Program-made: the position numbers and the translations under genes
The notes under the pieces: model-generated
What the model was told of the DNA's origin: nothing
Seen by the model: only the letters and a program-made list of their open reading frames with translations
Databases searched by the model: none
Assembly: GCA_016110215.1 (NCBI GenBank)
Contig: JADWQD010000011.1
Coordinates: forward strand, 496,001 to 560,000
Reading direction: 5' to 3'
DNA length: 64,000 bases
Source of the DNA: Capronia americana
Lineage: Eukaryota; Ascomycota; Eurotiomycetes; Chaetothyriales; Herpotrichiellaceae
Shown here: positions 20,659 through 31,358 of the stretch, one piece after another
Layout: every line of letters starts with the position of its first letter
Position numbering within the stretch: the first letter of the stretch is position 1

Positions 20659-23600
20659 ATGGCGACCCAAATACCCGTGGACCCGGCGGCCAGTGCGGCC
20701 AACACCCTTAAGCTCGAGAATGTGAGTATTGCGCACGCGAGCAGGAAGAAGCAGTGCTAACGGGAATACCTGCAGACGCGCAATCGAGATGTCCTTATAG
20801 CGATTGAGAAGAAGTATCAACAAGAATGGCAGAAGAACAAAGTCTTCGAGTCGGATGCGCCCTCAACAAGCGAGATTCCCTTCGGCTCAGTCCCCGCCGC
20901 AGATATTCGAGAAAAACACCCGAAATACTTTGGCACCTTTGCTTACCCCTACATGAACGGTACCCTGCACGCTGGACACAGTTTCACCGTCAGTAAGGTC
21001 GAGTTCACCGCTGGCTTTGCCCGCCTGACCGGAAAGCGAGTGCTGTTCCCGTTGGGCTTTCACTGCACGGGCATGCCGATTAAGGCTTGCGCAGACAAGC
21101 TCGTCGAGGACGTGAGAAAGTTCGGACAGAATTTCGAAAACTACCATGAGGATGAGGACGAGCCGGAGTCCAATGGAGTCACTGTTGCGCCGACACAAGG
21201 AGTCAATGTCAAGGACGACATCACAAAGTTCAAGAGCAAGAAGAGCAAGCACACCGCAAAAACAGTCAAGGCCAACTACCAGTTCCAGACCATGCTGGCT
21301 ATGGGCATTCCGAAGGAAGAAATCCACAAGTTCTCGGATGCAAACTACTGGCTGCAATATTTCCCACCTCTGTGTGAACAAGATCTGATCGACTTCGGCG
21401 CGAGGATAGACTGGCGGAGGAAATTCGTCACTACCGACGCAAATCCATACTATGACGCCTTCGTGCGATGGCAGATGAACCGCCTGAAAGAGATGAACAA
21501 GATCCTCTACGGCAAGAGATACACCATCTACAGTCCTAAAGACGGTCAACCCTGTATGGATCACGACCGGACCAAGGGCGAAGGTGTTGGTCCAACAGAG
21601 TACACCGCGCTGAAGTTGAAGGTCAAGGAGTGGTCTCCGGATGCGGCCAAGGCTGTTGAGTCGAAGATTCCCGCAGACGCGAACGTCTATTTTGTTCCAG
21701 CGACTCTGAGACCCGAGACCATGTACGGTCAAGTTTGCTGTTTCGTCGGGCCCAAGATCAACTATGGCATTTTCAAGGTGTCGGAAAAAGAGTACTACGT
21801 AGTCACTAAGCGGGCAGCATGGAACATGGCGTTTCAAGGCACTTTTTTCAACCAAGAGAACTTTCCGCGGGATCAGAAGGAGTTGCAACCGGTGGTGGAA
21901 CTACCAGGGTCTGCCTTTGTCGGTACTTTGATCAACGCACCTCTATCGGTCCACAAGGAAGGTGTCCGGATATTGCCTATGGAAACAGTGTCAGCGACGA
22001 AGGGTACAGGTGTTGTCACGTCGGTACCCTCGGACAGTCCGGATGACTTTGCAACCATGAGAGAACTGGCCAAGAAGGCAGAGTTCTATGGTATCAAGAA
22101 GGAGTGGGCTGAGCTGGAAATCATCCCAATCATCGATACACCGGCCTACGGAAATCTGGCAGCCAAACATTTGGTCGAGAAAATGAAAATCCAATCTCCA
22201 AAGGATGCTACCCTGTTAGCGGAAGCAAAGGATCTTGCCTACAAGGAAGGCTTCTACAATGGCACCATGCTGATTGGCGAGTTCAAGGGCGAGAAAGTCC
22301 AAGACGCCAAAGACAAGGTGCGGAATGCTCTGATCAAGTCAGGCGACGCTTTCCCCTTCGCAGATCCTTCTGCGGAAGTCATCAGTCGAAGTGCAGATGA
22401 GTGCGTGGTCGCGTATGTTCCTCAATGGTTCTTGAACTACGGCGAGAACGACAAGGAGTGGCAACAAACAGTCATGGACTACGTCAAGGACAAGGACGGC
22501 CTCGAAACATACACACAAGAGACCGAGAACCAATTCGTCGCAAACTTGGAGTGGCTGAATCAATGGGCTTGCGCAAGAACATACGGTCTTGGATCGAAGC
22601 TGCCCTGGGATGAGTCATTCTTGGTGGAAAGTCTGAGCGACAGCACCATCTACATGTCCTACTACACAGTCGCCCATTTCTTGCACGGCGATAAGTTTGG
22701 CAAGACGCCTGGCCTGCTCAACATCAAGCACGACCAAATGACGGATGATGTTTGGGATTACATCTTCACCCGGACGAACGACGTAGAGAAAGTATCAAAG
22801 TCGACCAAGATACCAGTAGAAGACCTGCAAACACTACGGCGGTCCTTTGAATACTGGTATCCTCTCGACATGAGATCCTCTGGCAAAGACTTGATCCCGA
22901 ACCATCTCACCTTTTTCCTCTATATTCACCTCGCCCTCTTCCCCCGAGAATACTGGCCCAAGTCTGTGCGGTCCAATGGTCACTTGCTACTGAATGGCGA
23001 GAAGATGAGCAAGTCGACTGGCAATTTCCTGACTCTAAGTCAGGCGGTGAAGAAATTCGGAGCCGATGCGACGCGGATAGCACTTGCCGACGCGGGCGAT
23101 GGTATGGAGGATGCCAACTTTGAGGAAAAAGGTGCCAATGCCGCGATCATGCGAATGTACACCCTCAAGGAGTGGATTGAGGATACTCTCAAAGACGAAG
23201 GCCTGCGAAAAACGCAAGGCGACGTCATCTGGGACAAACTGTTCGAGGACGAGATGAACCTTCTGGTCCACGAAGCGTACCAGCATTACTCGGAGTAAGT
23301 TTGACGCCCCTTCACACAACAAAGGCTAATTCCCTCTTGCAGAACTAACTACAAACTCGCCCTCAAATCCGCCCTCTACGACTTCCAATCCGCTCGAGAC
23401 TTCTACCGTGAAGCCTGTCTCTCATCTGGAAACGCCCTCTCCCGGCCATTAGTCCTCCGCTACGTCGAATTGCAAGCCCTGCTCATCTCCACCATCGCCC
23501 CCCACTGGGCCGAGTACATGTGGCTCGAGGTCCTGCATAAGCCGTCCTCGATCCAACACGCCCACTGGCCGACAGACATTCCGCAAGCAGATCCATCCCT

Positions 23601-24126
23601 CACCGCGGCGAGAGAATACGTCAAAACCACGTCCTCGAACATCACGTCCGCCGAGGCGCAAGCCGCCAAAAAGATGGCAAAGGGCAAATCCGCGGCCTTC
23701 GACCCCCGCAAACCCAAGCGGATTACCATCTTCGCGGCGAAGAATTTCCCCGCTTGGCAGGACAAGTACGTGGAGTTGGTCCGCCAGGCGCTCGAAACCA
23801 GCACCCTCAACGACGACAAGGCGATCAACAGCCAAGTCGCGAAGATGGGCAAAGGGCCGGAGATGAAGAAAGCAATGCCGTTTGTGCAGGCTCTCAAGAA
23901 GAGACTCGCCCAAGGGGAGGCCAAAGAAGCCGTGTTTGAGCGGAAATTGCCGTTCAACGAGGTGGAGATCCTGCAAGAGATGAGGAAGAGCTTGATGAAG
24001 ACGACGGGGTGCAAGGAGGTCAAGGTCGTGGAGGTCGCAGAGGACAACAGAGAGGGATTGCCTTCGATCGCGGAGCACGCCGTCCCAGGGCAGCCGAGCT
24101 TTTCGTTCGAGAATATTGAGGAGTGA
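20659..24126 (+). CDS. CDC60: Cytosolic leucyl-tRNA synthetase
   Basis: Three exons are inferred: 20659-20721, 20776-23294 and 23343-24126, with introns of 54 and 48 bases, giving 1121 residues, the normal length for the eukaryotic cytosolic enzyme. It charges tRNA-Leu with leucine. The class I signature HAGH lies at residues 86-89 (PYMNGTLHAGHSF) and KMSKS at 764-768 (GEKMSKSTGNF). Between them lies the CP1 editing domain, with TLRPETMYGQ and a segment GTGVVTSVPSDSPDD matching the editing pocket. The archaeal/eukaryotic-type C-terminal anticodon and tail region lies in exon 3. The start ATG sits in a good context (CATCATGG) and the first exon encodes only 21 residues. No sign of a mitochondrial presequence was seen, so this is the cytosolic enzyme. 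The 3' end converges on the CDK11 gene. Confidence 0.96.
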
Positions 24127-24495
24127 GGAGGGGGTCAGCCATCGGGGAAAGGGATATCTAAGAATAGACTCCGTAGAGCGGAATCAAGATCAAGACACAT
24201 GGCCGGATTCACTCGAGATGGTAAGAGACCTACCTAGATAACGTGTGTATTGCTTGTTGTCCACGGGATTCAGAGATAAGAATGCCAATGAGGATGGGAT
24301 TGCAAAAGTAACGCACCAAGAGATAGCGCGATGGAAAATCAGAAAGCAGAAATCATGCCCGACAGCAAAAAATGTTTCACGTTTGGTGTGTGGTTCTAAC
24401 CCTGATTCTGATTCTGATTGTGACCTGACTCTGACTCTGACTCTGATCCGATCCTGATGTGTCGAGTAGTAGTGAGCTGGGCGCACCCATTCCGA
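24127..24495. other. Convergent 3' spacer
   Basis: About 370 bases between the 3' ends of the leucyl-tRNA synthetase and CDK11 genes. It contains a short hexanucleotide repeat, listed separately, and no gene. Confidence 0.5.
24401..24456. repeat. Degenerate (CTGATT/CTGACT)n microsatellite
   Basis: About nine imperfect 6-base units (CTGATT, then CTGACT) lie side by side between two convergent genes. It is a simple tandem repeat likely to vary in length. Confidence 0.8.
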
Positions 24496-26012
24496 CTATC
24501 CGAGCCTCAAGGCAAAGCCCGCTCCATGCTCCTCTTCTGCCTGTCCCGCAAAGATCCCTTGAAGTTCCTGTTCATCCAGTTTCGGGGCATCTCCCCTGAT
24601 CGGTGCTTGTGGCGTTTCTCTCCGCCTCCGCTTCTCCTGGTTCGCCTTGCTGGGAAACGTAGGGAACATCTCCTTCGCTTTGGGCCGCGGGTCTTCCTTG
24701 AAGTAAGCGTGGTTGAGGATTTCGGCGGCCGAGGGCCGTGATGACGGGTTGATGCTGAGCAGGGACGACAGCAGCTTTAGACCCGACGTGGTAAGATACG
24801 GGAATTTCGACGCCGTGAGATTGGACGTGCCCGTGCCTTTGGGGTTGGACAGGAGCGGATGCAGTGCCTTCGCATTTGGCAGGGACCGGTATCCCGGCCA
24901 CGTCTGCGCGGTGGGCGGGCCCAACAGGGTGAAGATCCTGGACAACTGGCCGACTTCGTTGTTCCCTTGGAAGAGCGGCTTCTTGGTTAGCAGCTCGGCG
25001 AAGATACAGCCCACGCTCCAGATGTCAATCTCGAAATCGTACTCCTCGGCGCCGAGTAGCAGTTCGGGGGCCCGGTACCAGAGCGTGACGACCAGCTGCG
25101 TCAGCTTCGGCGGTGGCCGCGACGTATACCTCGCCATGCCAAAGTCGGCGAGCTTGACCTCGCCGCGGTTGTTCAGCAGCAGGTTCGAGGTCTTCAGGTC
25201 GCGATGCAGGATCCAGTTCTTGTGCAAGTACTCCACGCCCGCCACGATCTGGAGCACGAGCGTCTTGATCTCGGACGGCAGGAACGGCTCCGCCATGTCG
25301 CTCAGTAAGGTGCCGAGGTCGTGTTCGAGGAACTCCATAACGAGGTAGACATTGGCACTGTAATTGACCGGGAAGGACGGCACATGGTTAAAATCGTCTG
25401 GTATATCCGTGCCTTTCCAGGGGGGTGGGGGTGTAGATAGGAGGTGCAGACTTACTCTTTCAACCCGCCGCCGCCGCCGTTGCCCATGACGACTTCCTGC
25501 AACTCGACGATGTTGGCGTGTCGACACGCCCGTAGCGTCTGGATCTCTCGGAGCCCCGTCACGGGGAAACCGTCGCTCGTGTGCTCCATCTTCAACTTCT
25601 TCAGTGCCACGAGGGCGCCGGTTGTCTTTCGCCGGGCTCGCGAAACAACGCCATACGAGCCTTCTTCGATATTGTTGAGGAGCTCAAATTGGTCAACATG
25701 GCCGCAGGGGCCGAATTGTCGGTTGGGGAATTGTAGGATGTTGGCGCCTTCTTCTGCGCTGCTGCTCTCGCCATTTGCTGCCGTCACTGTAGATGATGAT
25801 TCTCCTGCTTCGGGCGATGTCCGCTGGCGCTTGGTAGGTCGTTCGTCGCCGTCGACGGCGTCGGCGGGAGGGTTTGACTGCCTCGTTGAATTCCTGGCTT
25901 TCTCTTCCTTGAGTCTTCTTCTCTCCTCCTTCTCTTTCTTTCGTTGTGCGAGGGCTGCTGCTGATTCTTGGTCGTCATCTGTAGATGCCCATTTCGAAAG
26001 TTTTGAGGCCAT
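24496..26012 (-). CDS. Cyclin-dependent kinase, CDK11 (PITSLRE) type
   Basis: Two exons are inferred: 25456-26012 and 24496-25357, with one 98-base intron (GTAAGT donor, ATTACAG acceptor) and 472 residues. The N-terminus is charged and disordered (K/R/E-rich, about 1-100). The kinase domain starts near residue 108: glycine loop IEEGSYGVV (115-123, with the Glu-Glu typical of CDK11), VALKK lysine 138, cyclin-binding helix PVTGLRE (150-156) in place of PSTAIRE, catalytic HRDLKTSN from 237, DFG 257-259, and TLWYRAPELLLGA in the activation segment. All catalytic residues are present. The sequence matches the CDK11/p58 group (A. nidulans NpkA-like), linked to transcription and RNA processing. A glycine run (MGNGGGGG) sits in the N-lobe just before the intron. 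Confidence 0.92.
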
Positions 26013-26229
26013 CTTGAAAGGGCATCGTTTAGGCTTCTACCAGGGAAGTGTCGAGTCTCGCAAGCATTGCAGCTCAAGAAATGTAAAAAGCTTCCCCAAT
26101 GCGCTCGTATCGTCACTCACTTGGGCCTTGCCGCTTTAAAATCCACTTTGCTCCCCGCCTCAGCCTCAACTCACTTCCTACTCACCCTCGTCGTAACGGT
26201 TCGAGCGCTCGTTCCTTCCTCCTCCGACG

Positions 26230-26544
26230 ATGGCGGGCGAATTTTACGACGGACGGCTTATGGGGCTCGATCTGAGGCTAATAGTTACGAAAGAAGAGCA
26301 CATAGAGAACCCGACACAGTCTGCTGGGGTGAGAAGTATGTCTCCGAGACAAAGTATCACAATTGAACTCTGCAACGCTACGTCCTGTAAAGACTTAAGA
26401 TGGACCTTTCCCCTCTCCTTCTATGATAGACGCTTGCTACTGACTTTATATTCTCGATTTGGGCATCCTGAGACAATGAGAGAACTTTACGAGCGAAAAG
26501 GCCTCCCTTCTCTGGAGGCAGCCACGGCCACGCAACCAGTATGA
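26230..26544 (+). CDS. Possible small hypothetical gene (104 codons)
   Basis: This frame begins ATGGCGGGCG after a strongly CT-rich tract (about 26150-26228), a usual setting for fungal start codons. It encodes MAGEFYDGRLMGLDLRL and onward without any domain I recognise. A donor-like GGTGAGAAG lies inside it near 26330, so a spliced or non-coding transcript is equally possible. It lies between the starts and ends of two minus-strand genes (CDK11 upstream side, 26013-26563), so the CT-rich tract may instead belong to the CDK11 promoter. Nothing else is visible in this spacer. Confidence 0.25.
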   Translation: MAGEFYDGRLMGLDLRLIVTKEEHIENPTQSAGVRSMSPRQSITIELCNATSCKDLRWTFPLSFYDRRLLLTLYSRFGHPETMRELYERKGLPSLEAATATQPV

Positions 26545-26563
26545 CGAGGATTTCGATGCACTA

Positions 26564-28003
26564 TTATGATGACGAAGCCCAGATGTGCTCATTTCTGAGA
26601 GATGCTTCTATAGAGTCCAATATGACGCATGGCTTGTGAACTGAATCGAACCATGAGCATGTTGTTTGGGTGTCTCGCTCGTGCCAGACTCGCGACAAAA
26701 AGACCTTGGTCACCTTCTGCACGACCGGCATGAATTGATCGACATACTCGTCCACATTCTGGATAGCCCTGGTCCGAGTGACCGGATCTCGGATCTCGAT
26801 AGCCGCGACGATGAATGGCAGGGTCACGAAGCGGATCGACTGTTTCGTTATTCGCCGAGCTAGCTCGAGTTCCATCATTACCTCGTGCGACCAGACGTCT
26901 GCTTGACTGTCCTCTTGTCCAAACACATGTCGTAGTCGGTGGGCCAACAGGAGCGCCGCCAAGCGGTATACCCTTGCTTGCGCAAGGAGATGGATCACTT
27001 CGGCCGATCCAAATTGATGGATGAAGTGCTCTGGCTGGGTTGGCTGCCATTTATCTATCAAAGCCTGGATCCCATTCAGCTGGTGCTGTAGTCGGATGAT
27101 TAGACCTGCGTCGGTGGCGTTCACCAGCGAGTGGCTGATAACGCAGAGATCGTAATAGTAGGGTAGCAAGGGAAGGCAAAGCCCAAGGTGGCGGTCCACA
27201 CTGTCCGAGGCTCGGGACTGAATCCTCAACGTTGGCTTTCGGCGGTGGACCAAACAGTCCATGGTCTCCAACAGAACGAGAAAGATCATCCGGGGCTCTG
27301 CTTCTGGATCTAACGCGGCTGTCTCAATGAAAGGCCTTGTGCTGCTGAGGCAGTAGTGGCAGATGTCAGAGATACCCACGCCAACGGCTGCGTAAGCAAA
27401 CAGTGCCAGTGTAATGCCCAGTGTAAGACATAACGCTGCATCCTCTGAATTGGCGACAGGAAAAGCGCGCAAAGTGACCATGGCGGCAGATGCATAGCGC
27501 AGATTCGTATTCACATCGGCTTCCGTTGAACTGCCGGGGCGAAATGACTTCAGCACGCCAGCATAGGCCAGATAGGCGTCCTTGAGCACCGGCAAGGCAG
27601 CTGGCAAGGGGGCTGCAAACGACCGCTGTTCAGCGTCTTCGAAGCTGGGGCTGATCACATAGTACTCCAGGGTCCGGGGCTGTCCCAGCAGGAATATCAG
27701 CAGTTCTTTCTCCTCCGGGTTCAGATCAGGGACATTCCGCAGCCATAAGCCGAGATGGCGCGGAGACTGCGAGCCAGTGCTGGATTGGCTCAACGTGGTT
27801 TGAGACGCCGAGGACTCTCGAGGCCGTAGTCTGCGGCCTGCCGGTCGCACCGGGCGGACAGTCAAGCAGACCTGACCAAGCCTGTCACATCTCGCACAGG
27901 CGGCAGTTGTCGACGCACGCTCGCAGCGTTCCTTGAGCTCGTAGCATCGGTCGCACGCAGTCCTGAGCCCTCGTTTCCGGGACGGGGACGTGACTGATGC
28001 CAT
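26564..28003 (-). CDS. Zn(II)2Cys6 transcription factor
   Basis: A single-exon frame encodes 479 residues. The N-terminus has the fungal binuclear zinc cluster, with cysteines at 17, 20, 27, 36, 39 and 46 (spacing CX2CX6CX8CX2CX6C), preceded by basic residues (SRKRGLR). An Arg- and Ser-rich linker follows, then a mostly helical C-terminal region of the kind that forms the regulatory domain in these factors. The target genes are unknown; it lies between the CDK11 and F-box genes, not inside an obvious biosynthetic cluster. The start is the ATG at 28003, just before the cluster. The frame ends in NEHIWASSS. Such proteins act in the nucleus, binding CGG-containing half-sites. Confidence 0.93.
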   Translation of the reverse strand: MASVTSPSRKRGLRTACDRCYELKERCERASTTAACARCDRLGQVCLTVRPVRPAGRRLRPRESSASQTTLSQSSTGSQSPRHLGLWLRNVPDLNPEEKELLIFLLGQPRTLEYYVISPSFEDAEQRSFAAPLPAALPVLKDAYLAYAGVLKSFRPGSSTEADVNTNLRYASAAMVTLRAFPVANSEDAALCLTLGITLALFAYAAVGVGISDICHYCLSSTRPFIETAALDPEAEPRMIFLVLLETMDCLVHRRKPTLRIQSRASDSVDRHLGLCLPLLPYYYDLCVISHSLVNATDAGLIIRLQHQLNGIQALIDKWQPTQPEHFIHQFGSAEVIHLLAQARVYRLAALLLAHRLRHVFGQEDSQADVWSHEVMMELELARRITKQSIRFVTLPFIVAAIEIRDPVTRTRAIQNVDEYVDQFMPVVQKVTKVFLSRVWHERDTQTTCSWFDSVHKPCVILDSIEASLRNEHIWASSS

Positions 28004-28732
28004 ATCAGAATCGAGGAGGTCGCCAAGACTCCGGACATTTTCCAGTGAGCTGGGAAGATCGAGGTGAGAATTACGACGGACCGTACAACAGACGTTTGTC
28101 GTCGACCTGTCTTGGAGCTGCTTGGAGTCAGGCGGATGTGTGGTGGTCTCGGAAAAACTATGTCCTACAATTATACGAGCATCGCCAGCTTACAAGCCAA
28201 CGTGAGGCGGAGGGAAATTCCCCGCCGAATTTGGCGTCTGGTACCACCGCTTTTGGAGGCGGAATTTCCTCGTCCTCGACGCTAAGACGCTAACGTGGTC
28301 GCCTCACCCATACGACTTCATGGGACCAAAACAGTCCCTTTCAGAAATTGTCAGGAATGAAGCGGCGGATAGGATGAAAGGATAAATCTGTTAGGAACGC
28401 CTATGTATGTAGACAATCCGCTGGGCGCCTCTCGGCCCCTACTGTCGCCCAGAAGCTCGTCACCTATGGGAGCTCAGTACCAACACCTGCCCTCCAAAAC
28501 AGTGACTTCAAGTTGGTGCTGGAAACCAATACTCCCACTATCTCAACCGCCATCGCCTGTTCAGACCTCTTGCTACCGTCATTATTCAACTCTCATCCCT
28601 ACTTCTCTGTACTCCCTGGCGTCGTGATGAAACAATACTGCACGCAACCAGCCGTTCCGTGCCCTTCTTCACACTCTGCACTCTTCCAGCCCACATCTGG
28701 ATCTCTCCCCGAGAAGGCGCACACATCTCACG
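28004..28732. promoter_or_regulatory. Divergent spacer between Zn2Cys6 and F-box genes
   Basis: About 730 bases between two divergent start codons, so it should hold both promoters. A C/T-rich stretch precedes the F-box gene start (about 28660-28720). No gene is seen in it. Confidence 0.5.
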
Positions 28733-29788
28733 ATGATCGCGAAGCAGAAGTCTCGGATGCTTCACGTCTTTAGATCTGCACAAAAGATCTTCGAAATCAT
28801 GATCCAAGCCAGCGCGCGGATCAAGGGCACCACGGAGAGCACCACCAACGCCTCAAATCCCCACAGTCCACTTCTTAAGCTACCAAACGAGTTGCTCTTT
28901 CAGATCGCCGGCTTCCTGGAAGCCGAATATCAACTCTCACTTCGCATTTGCTGCCGACGGCTTCGCCTCCTACTTAGGGGTCTCGACCCGACACTGAGTG
29001 ATTTCGGTACGAAGCTGCGGTTCTATAAATGCCTCGAGCCCGACTATCCGGAATATCTTCCCTGCCTATCATGTGGAATCATGTTCAAATGGCGCTCTCG
29101 GTTTATGTGTGTCCGCTGTCCACGCGAGCGTCATCACCGGTCTATGTCTAACTGGAATCCGGCGGCACCATACGAATGTTGGTACTTGACAGCAACAATT
29201 GATATTCGGATGAGTCGCTCATTGATCGAGTTGATTTTTCGTGCTCACGAACGGGGTGAGCGATACGGGTATCCCGTGTCTTCCTTGCGATCGAGCGGAC
29301 TGCATCGCAACAGCGTCTCGTTCCAAAACGATGCACGCATGATTGGTGGAGAACTTGTGCTTGCCACGCGATGGGAGCTGGACGCAGAGTTTCGAACAGA
29401 TTGGGAAGACCAGGTCAGGCTCTTATTCTGGGCTTCTTGCTTGCACTGGTTCGCCAATGGATGGCACGACAAAATGCCGGCGTTACTTAGGGGTGCGTCC
29501 ACGAACATGATACCCTTGAAGCCCACGGAAATCCTCAAGTGCTCCTTTTGCGAATGTGACTGGCAACTACAAATGAATCACAAAACCGATACACATGTGA
29601 GGATCCTCTTTTATGTCTGGAGAAATTATGGACGACGGTACGGAAAAAGGCAAGGGAATGAGCAAATTTTTCACCGTGAGCCCGCACCGCCGCTGGATAT
29701 CGAATCAGTTTCGCAGAGAGATCTACGTGCCCTCTTTGAGTCTGGAAATGAGGAAAGAGGGAGCACGGAGGGCACGGAGGTTTGTTAG
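28733..29788 (+). CDS. F-box protein with Cys-pair motifs
   Basis: A single-exon frame encodes 351 residues. Residues about 48-82 (LLKLPNELLFQIAGFLE, then LSLRICCRRLRLLL) fit a fungal F-box, which would bind Skp1 in an SCF ubiquitin ligase. It is followed by two Cys pairs (CLSC and CVRC, about 18 residues apart) and a later CSFCEC, which could bind zinc. The C-terminal half is rich in Trp and Arg and shows no repeat domain such as WD40 or LRR, so the target-binding part is not recognised. F-box proteins of this make-up are numerous and fast-evolving in Pezizomycotina. The start codon follows a C-rich stretch (CACATCTCACG) and fits a fungal context. Confidence 0.7.
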   Translation: MIAKQKSRMLHVFRSAQKIFEIMIQASARIKGTTESTTNASNPHSPLLKLPNELLFQIAGFLEAEYQLSLRICCRRLRLLLRGLDPTLSDFGTKLRFYKCLEPDYPEYLPCLSCGIMFKWRSRFMCVRCPRERHHRSMSNWNPAAPYECWYLTATIDIRMSRSLIELIFRAHERGERYGYPVSSLRSSGLHRNSVSFQNDARMIGGELVLATRWELDAEFRTDWEDQVRLLFWASCLHWFANGWHDKMPALLRGASTNMIPLKPTEILKCSFCECDWQLQMNHKTDTHVRILFYVWRNYGRRYGKRQGNEQIFHREPAPPLDIESVSQRDLRALFESGNEERGSTEGTEVC

Positions 29789-31358
29789 CGTTCCTAGATG
29801 GGCCGGCCTGGACAGCAGAGCCTCTTATGAGGACGGACTCCTGGGGTGTCGAAGTCGGACTTTAAAGCCTCCTCGTCGCGACACCTCATATGTGTAGTCA
29901 TGGGATTTCTATTACTCAGGCGGATTTCCCGGCACCGATTTTATCCCTTAAGTATGGTCATGATCTGACAAATGAGCGCTCGTTGGGATCCATGCTTGCA
30001 GGATAGCACGATGAATCCCTAGTCGTCATTTCTACAATGCACACAGTCCGTGAAGATAGCCATCTACGTTGAATAGATCGCTCAGATCAATCACCTGGGT
30101 CTCCCCTAGCACCAGAGCCTCCTACATTCCCAACGGACCGCGCTCTCCTGATTCTGCTGATTGTCGTCCGACTTCCAATCGAGGGCCAGATCGCGCACGC
30201 GGACATGCTGCCTCGTGCCAAAATGAAGCTGAAAACGCGCCAGCCTTGGATCCGCCGCACGTGAAATCCAGCCAACCCGCACAGTGAGAAGGGAACCAGG
30301 ATGGCGGCGACAAGGAAGAAGACGGCACAGAACACAACCGCCAGCCTCGTCGAGGTCTTGGACGGCCTTGGAATCGAAGAACCTCATGTCATCCCTAGCG
30401 TGAGATTCGATCGGCCCTTTCGTCATCTCGGAAGGCTGGTGCTCAATGACGAGCAGTGGGTTCTGCTTCTCAGGTCCATTTAATTCAATCTGAACAGATT
30501 GATGGTAGCATTACAGAGTTAAACCGTTGCATCTCAGTGTGCTGACAGGGTTAGCTCTCCAGTTTGTGGTCCCAGACTAATCCCGCTCAAGGCTCCGGCC
30601 CAATCCGATAAGACATACGCATAGATCTCGAAATGCTTCTCCCGTGGTCGACCAGAAGGGTCTTCGAATGCGGAAAAGATAGACTGTCGATGTTCTAGAC
30701 ACACAGGGGCAGAGCAGCTAGCCAACAACATCCTACGGGGTAGCAGATTGCTGATTTGGTCAATGCACCATGATAGACCGGAAGGATGACCGGAGGGTTA
30801 GTGCGAGCCTGGCTGGGTCGATCGGAGATAGCGAGAGTATCGTTTCATCGCCCGTCGATAAACGCTCTAGTATCGAGGCGCCAAACATGTGGAGAAAAGG
30901 TTCTGCTCTAAGGTATCTGGCTATGACATACCTCATTCACATTGTCGATGAGGCATGGCTGAGGAAGAAGTGAATGCGAGGAAAATCTACATGGTGCCAA
31001 GAAATTACTGCACTTTAGTGTGCGAGTCCGGGCTCTGTGACAAAAGTGGAGGTCGTTTAGTTGCCACTAGGCTGGTTTTGGTGCGTGCCTCTTTTCCCAT
31101 ACGATCGTGATGCCCCAGTGCTCTGTTCTTGCAGGTGTAACCAACTCTGCTCAGAATAGCACGGGCATTATGGGACCGGAACCGGAGGCTTTCCAACTTA
31201 CCCTAACCCTGAGACATGGACTCGGTCTCGCTTCCTCACAGCACGGTGCCCGGTATGGAATTAGGTCAAAGGGTGCAGGCCCCCAGGGTATAAGTATGTG
31301 CTAAAGAGAACAGCAACGTCAATATGCCTCATTTCCGTAGTGGAACGGAAAACCCACA
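29789..31358. promoter_or_regulatory. Spacer and promoter of the amidase gene, with TATA element
   Basis: About 1.6 kb with only short, protein-unlike frames. A TATA-like TATAAGTA lies at 31289-31296, 63 bases before the amidase start, and is the best promoter element visible. No RNA gene or repeat was recognised. Confidence 0.45.

Noticed and set aside
20887..21888. 333-codon minus-strand frame
   Set aside because: It lies fully opposite the leucyl-tRNA synthetase exon and reads as a Leu/Val/Arg-rich shadow without a domain.
23449..24078. 209-codon minus-strand frame
   Set aside because: Antisense to the last leucyl-tRNA synthetase exon; low-complexity shadow.
24713..26139. Two plus-strand frames of 211 and 231 codons
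   Set aside because: Both are antisense to the CDK11 kinase exons, and their Ser/Arg-rich sequence is not protein-like.
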